Below are positions 33,204 through 42,004 of a stretch of 64,000 nt of DNA, in pieces. The position numbers and the translations under genes were made by a program. The notes under the pieces are model-generated. The model was not told the DNA's origin. It made no database searches and saw only the letters and a program-made list of their open reading frames with translations. Source of the stretch: CAZJYI01 sp964550025 (GTDB lineage Bacteria > Verrucomicrobiota > Kiritimatiellia > UBA8416 > CAYOBW01); assembly GCA_964550025.1 (NCBI GenBank), contig CAZJYI010000006.1, positions 62,001 to 126,000 on the forward strand, written 5' to 3'. Positions within the stretch are counted from its first letter, which is position 1. Each line of letters begins with the position of its first letter.

Positions 33204-35456
33204 TCAGCGCCAGCTTGCGTCCAATTCGTGCACGACCAGCGAAACCAGTTTCGCATCGCCGCCCCGCGCAAACGCTTTGATCGACTCGATGTTCAGGTCG
33301 TTCTTGTACGGTTCCGTGAAGATCATCCGGCCCTTGTTCACAAAGGTCTCCTTCATCGGTCGATCGATCAGGAGTTGAACGCTGATCTGCCCGTCGACGA
33401 TTTTGCAGGGCTGGCCCTTCGCCTTCCGCGGAGCGGCCTCGTACTTGAACTCCTCGCGATCGTCGATCAGTAGGCCCACCTCTTTGGCCGTCCCAAGCTC
33501 CCAGGTCGCGCGGACGTCGAACAGCGCTCCCTTCGTTTTGAGCTCAACCGGCGCGGACTCGGACAGAGAGACGTCCACAGCCTTGTGTGTTCTGCCGTGG
33601 ATCTTCTCGATCTCCTTCACCGGTTCGCCAAACATGCGCACGCCGTCGGGCGTGCTGCGCAGCGTGAGCTCGGTCGGGAAAGAGAACGTCTGGTTGAACG
33701 GGGAGTCGCCCATTCCGATCCTGGCCCAGCCGATCTGGATGCGGCGGTCGTCGGGTGTATCCGAGAAGAGCTGCGATGCATAGTATGCCCCGCGGTGGAG
33801 GATGTGTTTGCCCTCCTGCTCGGGCGTGAACTTGCGCCCGTCGAAGTTGCCGATGGCATACTGTGCATTGGCGGCAAAAACAACCCAGCGAATGTCATCC
33901 GTGTCCCCGTCGACCGGCAGCGTGAACAGCTCGGCGCACTCGTAGTAACCGGGCAGATTGCTCTCCAGCGTCCATTCCTTCAGGTTGGTCGACGAATAGA
34001 ATCCGATGTTCCGTCCGTGTTCCTTGTCCGCGCAGAACTTGGCGATGATCCAATGTCCCCCCAGCGCCTTTGCGGCGTCGTTCAGCGGCTTGTCGCCCTT
34101 GCCGTATGCATACCAGACCGGTTTGGGATCACGCCCGCCGTGCAACGGTATGACCGGGTTGCCCTCGTATTCGGTGAAGGTGCGCCCCTTGTCATTGCTG
34201 TACGCAACGCACTCGCCGCGCCCCGTGCTGGTCCAGGTAGCGATGATGACGTCGTTCTCGCCTGTCTTCCAACCGCCGACGTTCTTCCAGTCAACCGCCG
34301 CGCCGCCGGAGAACATGGCGTCGCCGCGCTTGTGGTGCAGCACGTTCGGCAGTTGCTGCCAGTGCACCAGGTCCTTGCTGACGGCGTGCCCCCAGGTCAT
34401 GTTGCCCCAGGGCAGGGCCACGGGATTGTGCTGCAGATACAGGTGCCATTCGCCGTCATAGTAGACCATGCCGTTCGGGTCGTTGTTCCAGCCCACCTTC
34501 TGCGAAAAATGGAACTGCGGACGATTGGGTTCGTAGCCCCATTTCGCCTCCCCCGGCACACGGTCGTCCTGGCGGATCAGCGTGAAGCCTTCGTCTGACA
34601 GCCCGCTGACGGCGAGCTTCATTGTCTTGCCCTTGAACTCCGAAATGTTGAAGAAGGCCCACCAGTCGATCTCGTCCTCCGTTGAAGCCAGGGGTGCCGT
34701 GACAAAGCGGACCTCCTTCTCGTCAACCACCAGGCTGACCTGCGGCTTTGCGGCCTTGTTACAGATGGGAAAGAGCAGGAACGTCTTCTCCGCCTTCACA
34801 GCAACGGTCTGGGCCGGTCCTGCGAGAGGACGGCCGCGCTGACCCGGTTTCTTCAGTTTCACCTTGCTTGCCTCGATGGGTTTGACCACTTCGCCCACGG
34901 CTTTGGCCGAACCGGTGAAGTTGTCCGCATTGATGTGGCCCCAGCCGCCGGTCTCGTTGTCCAGCAACAGGATGCGGGCCTTCTTGCCCTTGAATGCCCT
35001 CACGTCCGCCGACGCCTGGTACATCGTTTCGCTGCTTTTGCCGGACGCCAGGTAGTAGTCCTTGCCGCTCACGAGCAGACGAACCGATGTATCCTTGTGC
35101 GCCCCGGCCCCCACCATGAAGTTGATGAAATCGGCCGCAATCATGAATTCCGAAGATGTCAGTTTGCCCGTGAGGCCATCGCCCTGCGTCTTGCCGGGGC
35201 TACCCTTCTTCCCATCGTAGGCTTCGTAGGTCCCGATCCAGTACTCGCCCTGCGGCTTGGCGTGGTCGCCGCGCCCACGCGCCTTCGGGTTGTCGCCCTT
35301 GGTCGGCTGCATGGCAAACGCAGTGCCCTCTGCCTTCCAGTTCTTGAGCGTACCCGTTTCAAAGTCGCTGTTCTCGAACAACAGGGCTGTTTCCGCCGCC
35401 CCAAGAGCGCCTGTCGCGAGCAGTGCGGCTACCAACGTCGATACACACCTGTTCAT
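33204..35456 (-). CDS. GH32 fructan hydrolase with N-terminal accessory domains
   Basis: 750 residues from ATG after GGGGGGAACGG. Signal peptide STLVAALLATGALGA. Residues about 25-190 form a jelly-roll domain (FENSDFETGTLKNWKAEG, LLLDNETGGWGHINADNF) of the type often found before GH32 catalytic domains in PVC bacteria. The catalytic part starts near residue 308. The family 32 triad is complete: WNND326PNG (nucleophile), R442-D443-P444 (transition-state stabiliser) and E506-C507 (acid/base). The product is probably a secreted levanase, inulinase or invertase-like enzyme; the exact linkage cannot be read. It stands alone, with no fructose PTS or kinase nearby. Confidence 0.92.
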   Translation of the reverse strand: MNRCVSTLVAALLATGALGAAETALLFENSDFETGTLKNWKAEGTAFAMQPTKGDNPKARGRGDHAKPQGEYWIGTYEAYDGKKGSPGKTQGDGLTGKLTSSEFMIAADFINFMVGAGAHKDTSVRLLVSGKDYYLASGKSSETMYQASADVRAFKGKKARILLLDNETGGWGHINADNFTGSAKAVGEVVKPIEASKVKLKKPGQRGRPLAGPAQTVAVKAEKTFLLFPICNKAAKPQVSLVVDEKEVRFVTAPLASTEDEIDWWAFFNISEFKGKTMKLAVSGLSDEGFTLIRQDDRVPGEAKWGYEPNRPQFHFSQKVGWNNDPNGMVYYDGEWHLYLQHNPVALPWGNMTWGHAVSKDLVHWQQLPNVLHHKRGDAMFSGGAAVDWKNVGGWKTGENDVIIATWTSTGRGECVAYSNDKGRTFTEYEGNPVIPLHGGRDPKPVWYAYGKGDKPLNDAAKALGGHWIIAKFCADKEHGRNIGFYSSTNLKEWTLESNLPGYYECAELFTLPVDGDTDDIRWVVFAANAQYAIGNFDGRKFTPEQEGKHILHRGAYYASQLFSDTPDDRRIQIGWARIGMGDSPFNQTFSFPTELTLRSTPDGVRMFGEPVKEIEKIHGRTHKAVDVSLSESAPVELKTKGALFDVRATWELGTAKEVGLLIDDREEFKYEAAPRKAKGQPCKIVDGQISVQLLIDRPMKETFVNKGRMIFTEPYKNDLNIESIKAFARGGDAKLVSLVVHELDASWR

Positions 35457-35577
35457 CCGTTCCCCCCTTCTTGACGCTACCGTGCACCCTGATGGTGAGG
35501 AGCGTGGTGGCTTTGCAGAGTAGTGCAGGCGTCCTTGTGTGTCCAGAGCATAGCCCCAGGCCTCGTGGCCAATCTTG

Positions 35578-35606
35578 TTGACACTATTCCCCGAACAGGA
35601 TAGGGT
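35578..35606 (+). promoter_or_regulatory. Possible promoter of the small membrane protein gene
   Basis: TTGACA at 35578-35583, 17 bp, then TAGGGT at 35601-35606, 53 bp before the start codon. The -35 is perfect and the -10 weak. Confidence 0.3.
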
Positions 35607-35658
35607 CGGGGAGGCTGCAGCGCGACTCGTTCTGCTGATCCGAAGAGAGGAGACCAAG

Positions 35659-36276
35659 ATGAACACTCGACTTCCGACCGCGCGAATCAGGCCGGTTTTC
35701 GTGCTCTGGTCGGCGGTTCTCATCAGTCAGCAACTGCTGTTTGGTCTATGCCAGTATGAATCTGTTCTGGTGTGGCAAGAGTGGTGGCAGTGGCACCGTC
35801 CCCTGTTTCATTTCATCAGGCGAATACAGTGGTCCCTTCCGTACAGCCTGGCAGGAGTGGTCTGGGCATTGGTCAGCTTTGGCATCGCCTACGTCGTGGG
35901 TTTTGCGCTTTTCGCAGTCTATCGGCATCTGATCAGGGATACTGAGCCGCTTGTCAAGTACCTTGATGACATGCTGCTCTGGGCAAGCTCGAGCATCGTC
36001 GCGCAGGGCATGGGGCTTCTCCTCATTCCCGCGAACGTGGGATGCCTGCTGGCGGACATCCATGCATCCGGGATGCAGGATGTGCCCAGCGATGTTCTCG
36101 GCGTAGTTGCAGGCATACCCATCATGCTTCCCTCCATCCTCCTGCTGGGGCTCTTGCTGCGGTTGAAAGACATACTGGTCAAGTCGAAGCCTGTCTGTTA
36201 CGCGATCAACATCGTGATGGCAATCAGCGCGCGAGTAGCCATCTCCCTCTTGATGAATCGTCTCACCTCTGGCTAG
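35659..36276 (+). CDS. Hypothetical integral membrane protein
   Basis: 205 residues from an ATG preceded by GAGAGGAG. Four or five membrane segments are apparent: VFVLWSAVLISQQLLFGL, SLAGVVWALVSFGIAYVVGF, WASSSIVAQGMGLLLIPANV, VAGIPIMLPSILLLGLLL and INIVMAISARVAISLL. There is no recognisable motif and no obvious partner; the sulfatase gene follows 150 bp downstream on the same strand. Confidence 0.7.
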   Translation: MNTRLPTARIRPVFVLWSAVLISQQLLFGLCQYESVLVWQEWWQWHRPLFHFIRRIQWSLPYSLAGVVWALVSFGIAYVVGFALFAVYRHLIRDTEPLVKYLDDMLLWASSSIVAQGMGLLLIPANVGCLLADIHASGMQDVPSDVLGVVAGIPIMLPSILLLGLLLRLKDILVKSKPVCYAINIVMAISARVAISLLMNRLTSG

Positions 36277-36426
36277 CCGTAGTGCTCCGCTCCACGGCGG
36301 CCCCGTACGGGGACAAGACGAGAGGATAGCCATGTGCTCCAGGATTGCCGGGAATATCGTGGCAACATCCGGCTGCTTTCTGGTATTCCTATCGGCTCTG
36401 AACGCAACTCAGCCAGGAGTCAGACC

Positions 36427-37767
36427 ATGAAACACGTCGCTACCCTCATCAGCAGCCTTCTCCTCTCCGCGATCCTGCCGTTGGCACACGGGGCCTACGC
36501 CGCGGAGAAGCCGAACATCATCTTCATCATGGTTGACGACATGGGCTATCACGATCTGGGCTGCTACGGCAGCAAGACGATCCTGACCCCGAATCTCGAC
36601 CGGCTGGCCGCGCAGGGGATGCGGTTCACGGACTGCTACTCGGGAGCCACGGTGTGTGCGCCGGCGCGCAGCACGCTGATGACGGGGATGCACTTCGGTC
36701 ACACACCGGTGCGCGGCAATAGCGGAGGCGTTCCTCTCTTCCCCGAAGACGTGACCGTGGCCGAAGTTCTGAAGAAAGCCGGCTACGCCACCGGCGCGTT
36801 CGGCAAGTGGGGGCTCGGCAACCAGGGCAAGGACGGCGCCGCCGAGCGGCAGGGGTTCGACGTCTTTTTCGGCTACTACAACCAGTGGCACGCCCACACC
36901 TACTACACGCACCTGTTCCGCAACAGCGAGAAGGTTGAGCTGAAGGGGCGCTACACGCACCACGCCATTTTCGATGAGACGATCAAGTTCATCAAGGAGC
37001 ACCACGACAAGCCGTTCTTCCTGTACTGCCCCTGGACGCCGCCCCACGCGGCCTACCAGATTCCCGAGGACGAGCCTGCCTGGGCACTCTACAAGGACAA
37101 GCCGTGGGACCACGCCGCCCGGTGCGCGGCGGCCATGGACTCGATGATGGATCGGCAGGTCGGGGAGATTGTAGAGCTGCTCCAGGAACTCAAGATCTAC
37201 GAGAAGACCATCATTTTCTTCACCTCGGACAACGGCGCCGCCAAACGCTTCGATGGCGTGCACAACTCCTGTGGCAGCATGCAGGGGCACAAGCGTTCGC
37301 TGCACGAAGGCGGCATCCGCGTTCCCATGATTGCCCACTGGTCGGGCAGGATCACACCCGGCACGGTCAGCGACTTTCCCTGGTACTTCCCGGACGTCAT
37401 GCCGACCTTCTCCGAGATGGCCGGCGTCGGGGACGAGGTGCCGGAGGGCATCGACGGCATCTCCGTTCTGCCGACCCTGTTGGGTAAGGGCGACCAGAAG
37501 CAACGCGACTACCTCTATTGGGAACACGGGAAGACGCGGGCCGTCCGGTCGGGCAAATGGAAAGGTCTGCTGAAGGGCGGAGAGCTGCAGCTCTTCGACC
37601 TGTCGGTCGACATCGCCGAGAAGAATGACCTTGCCGCCGACCATCCCGACATCAGCAAGCGCTTGACAGGTTACATGGACGAAGCGCATGCCGAACCGCG
37701 CAGTCAGAAAGACGACGGGAAGTACACGGGACGGGCGTCCAAAAAGAAGGCAGCGAGGAAGCGCTGA
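36427..37767 (+). CDS. Secreted FGly-type sulfatase (arylsulfatase A family)
   Basis: 446 residues. Signal peptide ATLISSLLLSAILPLAHG, cleavage near AYA-AEK. The formylglycine motif is C77-A-P-A-R81 (VCAPARSTLMTG), so maturation by a formylglycine-generating enzyme is required. Metal ligands are at IIFIMVDDMGYHDLG (D37, D38) and FFTSDNGA. It hydrolyses a sulfate ester, most likely on a polysaccharide given the neighbours. The Lys-rich C-terminus (RASKKKAARKR) is unusual. The stop overlaps the acylphosphatase start by one base (TGATG), so the two are translationally coupled. Confidence 0.92.
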   Translation: MKHVATLISSLLLSAILPLAHGAYAAEKPNIIFIMVDDMGYHDLGCYGSKTILTPNLDRLAAQGMRFTDCYSGATVCAPARSTLMTGMHFGHTPVRGNSGGVPLFPEDVTVAEVLKKAGYATGAFGKWGLGNQGKDGAAERQGFDVFFGYYNQWHAHTYYTHLFRNSEKVELKGRYTHHAIFDETIKFIKEHHDKPFFLYCPWTPPHAAYQIPEDEPAWALYKDKPWDHAARCAAAMDSMMDRQVGEIVELLQELKIYEKTIIFFTSDNGAAKRFDGVHNSCGSMQGHKRSLHEGGIRVPMIAHWSGRITPGTVSDFPWYFPDVMPTFSEMAGVGDEVPEGIDGISVLPTLLGKGDQKQRDYLYWEHGKTRAVRSGKWKGLLKGGELQLFDLSVDIAEKNDLAADHPDISKRLTGYMDEAHAEPRSQKDDGKYTGRASKKKAARKR

Positions 37768-38102
37768 TGAACAGTGGACCGGTGTCGGATGATGCGGGCT
37801 CCCGCCTGAGGAGCGCATCTTCGCCCCCCGCGGCACGCTTGCACCTGCTCATCTCCGGGCGGGTGCAGGGCGTGTGTTTTCGCATGTATACCTGCGATGA
37901 AGCCCGTCGCCTGTCGCTGACGGGCTGGGTGCGGAATCTCCCCGACGGGCGTGTCGAGGTGCAGGCGGAGGGTCCCGCCGAGGACCTGCGTGTGCTGCGC
38001 CGATGGTGCCACCACGGTCCCGCGCATGCGATCGTCCGTGGCGTGGAGGAAACATGGGGAGACGCCACGGGCGATTTCCGCGGTTTCAGGATTGTCTACT
38101 GA
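37767..38102 (+). CDS. acyP: Acylphosphatase
   Basis: 111 residues with a 20-residue extension before the usual fold. HLLISGRVQGVCFRMYTCDEA matches the acylphosphatase signature (GxVQGVxFR, the catalytic Arg), and LTGWVRNLPDGRVEVQAEG gives the conserved GWVRN (catalytic Asn) and DG. It hydrolyses acyl phosphates in the cytoplasm. The C-terminal half is intact (FRGFRIVY). Its link to the upstream sulfatase is unexplained, apart from their overlapping stop and start. Confidence 0.92.
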   Translation: MNSGPVSDDAGSRLRSASSPPAARLHLLISGRVQGVCFRMYTCDEARRLSLTGWVRNLPDGRVEVQAEGPAEDLRVLRRWCHHGPAHAIVRGVEETWGDATGDFRGFRIVY

Positions 38103-38136
38103 TCCCGCCCCTTGCCAGCCGGTTTCCCGACCACCG

Positions 38137-38598
38137 TTAATTCAGAGTGTGGCACAGCTTCGTCACACATTCGCGCACACGATCGCGATGGTAGGGGCGC
38201 AGAATGTACTCGTCAGCCTTCGGTGCGGCTCGCGCGGCTCGCGCGCGTTTCGACGTGAGCGTCGTTGACAGGACGATCCTGACGGTGGGGTGCACCTGGC
38301 GGAGGCGCTCCAGCGTTCCGCTGTCGCGGACGCCGGGAGCAAGCGCATCCAGGATAACAATGTCCGGCAGGAGTTCGGCTGTCAGGCGGAGCGCGTCGGC
38401 GGCTGAGCTCGCCTCCGCGATGACGTCCACTGGGGTCGATTGCAGGATACGCGCTAGAAGGTTGCGCGTGGCGTTTGAATCGTCGATGAGCAGAGCCCTG
38501 GCCCGATGGTCCGTCTCCGGCTTCGGCCGATGGACCTTGTGCGTCCGCGTCGAATGACCGGTCACGATGTTCAAATCGGCTAGATCTCGGTAGCTCAT
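38137..38598 (-). CDS. Stand-alone response-regulator receiver domain
   Basis: 153 residues: a 33-residue leader, then one CheY-like receiver and nothing after. The acidic pocket (ALLIDDSNATRN, D39/D40) and the phosphoacceptor (IVILDALAPG, D84) are present, with Thr112/Thr113 in the switch position. The conserved Lys of the KP motif is Arg134 (YILRPYHRD), which should weaken the switch. No kinase is encoded next to it. With no output domain it probably acts by protein contact, as CheY does. ATG start. Confidence 0.85.
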   Translation of the reverse strand: MSYRDLADLNIVTGHSTRTHKVHRPKPETDHRARALLIDDSNATRNLLARILQSTPVDVIAEASSAADALRLTAELLPDIVILDALAPGVRDSGTLERLRQVHPTVRIVLSTTLTSKRARAARAAPKADEYILRPYHRDRVRECVTKLCHTLN

Positions 38599-38814
38599 CC
38601 TATGCTCCCCTTCGCGTTCGATCCCGGCAATTGCATGAGGAGCATCGAGCGTGCCAAACGGCGCAATGTGGGCTCGATGCGGCTTGTAGGGCAGAATAGC
38701 CGCGCCCGGTTGCCCCTTGGCTGCCGGGCAGCGTTCACATGCGGTCAGAGCGAACAGGCTCGCGGTTGCCGGCACCGTTGCACGCCGTCTTGCGACGTGC
38801 GCGACACACACGCT

Positions 38815-39702
38815 CTACGGTTTGCCCGGCGGCAGGATGTCGATCTTGGACAGCCATGTCGCGCAGAGCTTCGGCCATTGCGATACGGCATGCACTGTGG
38901 GGCGCAGGCCGTAGCCGTGTCCCCCGGTGGGGTACGCGTGTAGCTCGGAGGGCACGCCGGCTTTCTTGAGTGCGAGGTAGTAGTGGACGCTATTCTCAAT
39001 TCTGATACGATCGTCCTGCGTCTGAATGAGGATCGTTCGAGGTGTTTTCTTGGTGATCGGCAGTTCTTCCGCCACCTTCTCGCCTTTGGCCAGGTAGGCT
39101 GGATAGACGAGCATGGCGAAATCGGGACGGCACGATAGCTTGTCGGCTTCGTCGACGGCATCGTACGCAGGGGTGTCGTAACCCGTACTGAGTCGTGCGC
39201 ACAGGTGGCCGCCGGCCGAGAAACCGATGACGCCGACTCGATTCGGATCGACTTTCCACGATCCGGCGTTGGCGCGTGTCAGGCGCATCGCACGCTGGAT
39301 ATCCTGAAAGGCGCCCGCACGGTTCTTGGGTACGCGGTACTTGAGCAGACACGCCGTAACACCGATGGTATTCAGCCACTCCGCCACCTCCGTACCCTCC
39401 AGATTCATGGCGAGAATGTGGTAGCCGCCGCCGGGACAGACGACCACCGCGGGTGTGACCCCTTCCACACCCTTCGGCCGGTAGATTGTCAGGGTTGGTT
39501 TGCTGACGTTTCCCAGGCGGATGATGTTGTCGCCCTTGTCGGGGCGCGGAGCTTCCGGTTCGTCCGTGACCTCGCCCGGCGGTGTCCCCGGCCAAACGTC
39601 AATCGTGACGGGTTCCGGGGCGCCTTGTTCCGGCTCTGCCGACACGACTCCACAGAGCAATATGAGCGAGACGATGAGCAGCAGTTCGGTTTGTGCAAAC
39701 AT
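38815..39702 (-). CDS. Secreted alpha/beta-hydrolase, acetylxylan/feruloyl-esterase-like
   Basis: 295 residues with signal peptide LLIVSLILLCGVVSA. The BD-FAE/acetyl-esterase pattern is clear: YRPKGVEGVTPAVVVCPGGGY (oxyanion loop), the nucleophile elbow VIGFSAGGH (S162), catalytic Asp at QTQDDR (230/231) and His at TGGHGYG (H262). It probably removes acetyl or feruloyl groups from plant or algal polysaccharide. The gene lies 18 bp after the DUF1080 gene, in one operon. Confidence 0.88.
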   Translation of the reverse strand: MFAQTELLLIVSLILLCGVVSAEPEQGAPEPVTIDVWPGTPPGEVTDEPEAPRPDKGDNIIRLGNVSKPTLTIYRPKGVEGVTPAVVVCPGGGYHILAMNLEGTEVAEWLNTIGVTACLLKYRVPKNRAGAFQDIQRAMRLTRANAGSWKVDPNRVGVIGFSAGGHLCARLSTGYDTPAYDAVDEADKLSCRPDFAMLVYPAYLAKGEKVAEELPITKKTPRTILIQTQDDRIRIENSVHYYLALKKAGVPSELHAYPTGGHGYGLRPTVHAVSQWPKLCATWLSKIDILPPGKP

Positions 39703-39720
39703 GACGTTCGTTCCTTGTTC

Positions 39721-40458
39721 CTATTCGTCTCCGCTCAGTTCCTTGATCTCCTCGTCCGAGAGTTTGCGAACACGGATGTTGCACAGTGTGGCTTCGGTCT
39801 CCCAGGTGCTGAACCCCAGAGGCACGCAGCGTTCGATGTCACCGGGGCGCAGACTGACGACGCAGCCGTGCACGTCCTGGTCGATCAGTTTCTCTCCATC
39901 CATCCAGGCTTCGAGCTTGCGCTCCGATACCCTCAGCCGAATCCGGTACCACTTGTTGTTCTTGAGCTCCAGGAAGGACCCGGTCTGGTTCTCGGACGCG
40001 TCAAAGCCGTCGATGCTGGATATGCCGAACATGCCGCCGCCCCAGCCACCGACGATGAGGCTGCAGTGGCTGTCCTTGAACGGGACGGTCAGACCGCAGA
40101 AGAAATCATGCCCCGAACTGCGCATGGCTTCGAGCTCGATCTCGAAGTTGATCCGGAAGACGTTGCTCGTCCAGACGATCCCCGTGAAAGGCATGCCTTC
40201 CCCGATGACAATCGTCTTGTTCTTCACCTGCACCTTGCCCGGCTGGAAAAAGTCGATCTGTTTCCATCCCTCCAGTGTTCTGCCGTCGAACAGGTCCTGC
40301 CACTCGGTCGAGTCCGCATCCAGCAGCGGGGTGGGGGCGCGTGCGGGGGCCTTGTCCTCCGCATACACGGCGGTGACGGTCAGCAGCCCGAGAGCCAGTG
40401 TCAGCAGGCATTTGGGCGTGGCGGGGCGCGTCGGGTGGGCGGCTTGAATCGAATTCAT
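39721..40458 (-). CDS. DUF1080 (3-keto-disaccharide hydrolase family) protein, secreted
   Basis: 245 residues. Signal peptide LLTLALGLLTVTAVYA. The jelly-roll family hallmark WQDLFDGRTLEGWKQID is at the N-terminus, followed by HDFFCGLTVPFKDSHCSLIVG, WYRIRLRVSERKLEAWMDGE and a typical C-terminal strand. Several DUF1080 proteins cleave 3-keto-glycosides; others only bind glycans. It lies directly upstream of the esterase gene. It is the most divergent of the three DUF1080 proteins in the window. Confidence 0.85.
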   Translation of the reverse strand: MNSIQAAHPTRPATPKCLLTLALGLLTVTAVYAEDKAPARAPTPLLDADSTEWQDLFDGRTLEGWKQIDFFQPGKVQVKNKTIVIGEGMPFTGIVWTSNVFRINFEIELEAMRSSGHDFFCGLTVPFKDSHCSLIVGGWGGGMFGISSIDGFDASENQTGSFLELKNNKWYRIRLRVSERKLEAWMDGEKLIDQDVHGCVVSLRPGDIERCVPLGFSTWETEATLCNIRVRKLSDEEIKELSGDE

Positions 40459-40651
40459 GGCATAGTCCTCTGTTGCTGATGCATTTCGACTTGTGGTTGC
40501 GCAACGTCCATACGGTACACCTGTTGGCTGTAGGGATCAAGCAGGCCGGATGCAAGGATTTCCCGTCCACGCGGTGGAACCGCGACGTTCCGGCAGGCGC
40601 GATCGGGAGGTTCGTTGACGCAGATGCGGCCCGGGATGTGATGGTGGTTGA

Positions 40652-41113
40652 TTACAGTAGGTCCAGGAGCCTCTCTGTCTGGGGGCGCGTTCTCTGCACG
40701 TACGCATCCCACTTGCGCATAGCATCGGCTTCGTACAGCTTCTTCTTTTCTGCTCCCTGATCGCGCGCAATCCCTTCATATTGCTTTGTTCTCACCTGTC
40801 GCAGACGTGTCTTGAGGCGCTCCCGCTCGGTGAGTGCCGATTTCAGCACGCGGCACAGCCGTATCGCGGCCTGGTCGCTCTCGGAAGGGGCGCTCTTGCT
40901 GCGCGCTCTGGCGACTACCTCATTGAGCGTCGGCGTTGGATCGATCACGTGTGCGTGGAGGGGAGACAGGATGTTGTTGCGAATGGACCGGAGCTCGGAC
41001 CGGGTCTGTCCCCCCAGCGGGAGCCGGCGCGTGATGATCCCGGGGTCTCTGACGAGGTGGTAGCCGAGAATGAGCGCGAGGGCGGTCAGTACTATCAGAA
41101 AGAGTCTCTTCAC
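40652..41113 (-). CDS. Hypothetical protein with N-terminal membrane anchor
   Basis: 153 residues from GTG. Residues 2-20 (KRLFLIVLTALALILGYHL) are an uncleaved anchor or signal. The rest is basic and helical, with RERLKTRLRQVRTKQYEGIA and KKKLYEADAMRKWDAYVQRT suggestive of a coiled coil. No family is recognised. The gene is isolated, 194 bp upstream of the DUF1080-esterase pair. Confidence 0.65.
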   Translation of the reverse strand: MKRLFLIVLTALALILGYHLVRDPGIITRRLPLGGQTRSELRSIRNNILSPLHAHVIDPTPTLNEVVARARSKSAPSESDQAAIRLCRVLKSALTERERLKTRLRQVRTKQYEGIARDQGAEKKKLYEADAMRKWDAYVQRTRPQTERLLDLL

Positions 41114-41287
41114 AGCTCCCCCAGACTACCGATATGTGGGGTCGGCGTGCCGTCGCATGCTCGAGGCACATTGGCAGACTAGCAACTGCCGGCGGGTGGA
41201 TCAAGCTGTTCCGGGGCGGGGAAGATGGGGCAGGGCGCAAACGGGAAGCGTGGGGGGACCACGAGGAGGGACTTGGGGCTCATTGAC

Positions 41288-41318
41288 GATTCTCGATTCG
41301 TGACGTGTTTCGAGAATC
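41288..41318. repeat. 9-bp perfect inverted repeat after the EF-hand gene
   Basis: GATTCTCGA (41288-41296) and TCGAGAATC (41310-41318), 13-bp loop, about 90 bp past the stop of the EF-hand gene. It could be a transcript-end hairpin, but no T-run follows. Confidence 0.4.
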
Positions 41319-41406
41319 ACAAGCGGCGCACGTCAACCGGGTCCTGGATACGGCCCCGGCTGACGTGGGTTGCCCTTGTCGCAGGCTGCTGGATGCCGCA
41401 ATGGCG

Positions 41407-41973
41407 CTATTCCGGCCGTTCGGGTCGGGGAGGCCGGTCGCCGCGCTCGCCGCCGCGCCCGTGTCCCTTCTCGCCACGACCGCCTTGCCGGTCGCGGAAC
41501 TTTTTCACCGTTTCCTCGGCCTCGGCCTGCTCGATGAAACCGTCGCCGTTTGTGTCGAAGCGATCAAAGGTACGCCGCATGCGCTCGGGAGCTTCTTCCT
41601 GGCTCACCTTTCCGTCCCCGTCGGCATCGCTCTGCATGATTCGTTTGACGAACTCCTGGGCGGCCGCGGCCGGATCGCGCGCCGCCCCTTCGGGCCTGCG
41701 CCATTCCTCGGCGCTGAGCTGCCCGTCGCCGTCCTTGTCGAGGGCCTTCAGGGCGGCCGTTGCGCCCTCGATCTCCTCGGCGGAGATCACGCCGTCCTGG
41801 TCCGGGTCCAGTGCCGCCAGGATCGGGGGCACGAAACGCTGGCGTCGTCCGCTCGGTCCCTCGGGACCGCCCGGCCTGCCCTGGCCACGGCCTTCGCGGC
41901 GTGCCTCCTGCTGGGCGACGACGCCCGAAGCCGCCATCGCGACCACGATCACAGTGAATAGAATCCGTTTCAT
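41407..41973 (-). CDS. Secreted protein with four EF-hand-like calcium motifs
   Basis: 188 residues. Signal peptide ILFTVIVVAMAASGVVA. Four EF-hand loops are visible: DPDQDGVISAEE, DKDGDGQLSAEE, DADGDGKVSQEE and DTNGDGFIEQAE. The C-terminal 35 residues are Arg/Gly/Pro-rich (RQGGRGEKGHGRGGERGDR), of unknown role. Such calmodulin-like secreted proteins are frequent in PVC bacteria. It ends the operon Gfo/Idh - HEAT - PQQ - EF-hand, 31 bp after the PQQ gene. Calcium buffering or calcium-dependent binding to the propeller is possible. Confidence 0.85.
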   Translation of the reverse strand: MKRILFTVIVVAMAASGVVAQQEARREGRGQGRPGGPEGPSGRRQRFVPPILAALDPDQDGVISAEEIEGATAALKALDKDGDGQLSAEEWRRPEGAARDPAAAAQEFVKRIMQSDADGDGKVSQEEAPERMRRTFDRFDTNGDGFIEQAEAEETVKKFRDRQGGRGEKGHGRGGERGDRPPRPERPE

Positions 41974-42004
41974 GATATGCCTCCGTGTGGGGTTGTTGTG
42001 GAAC

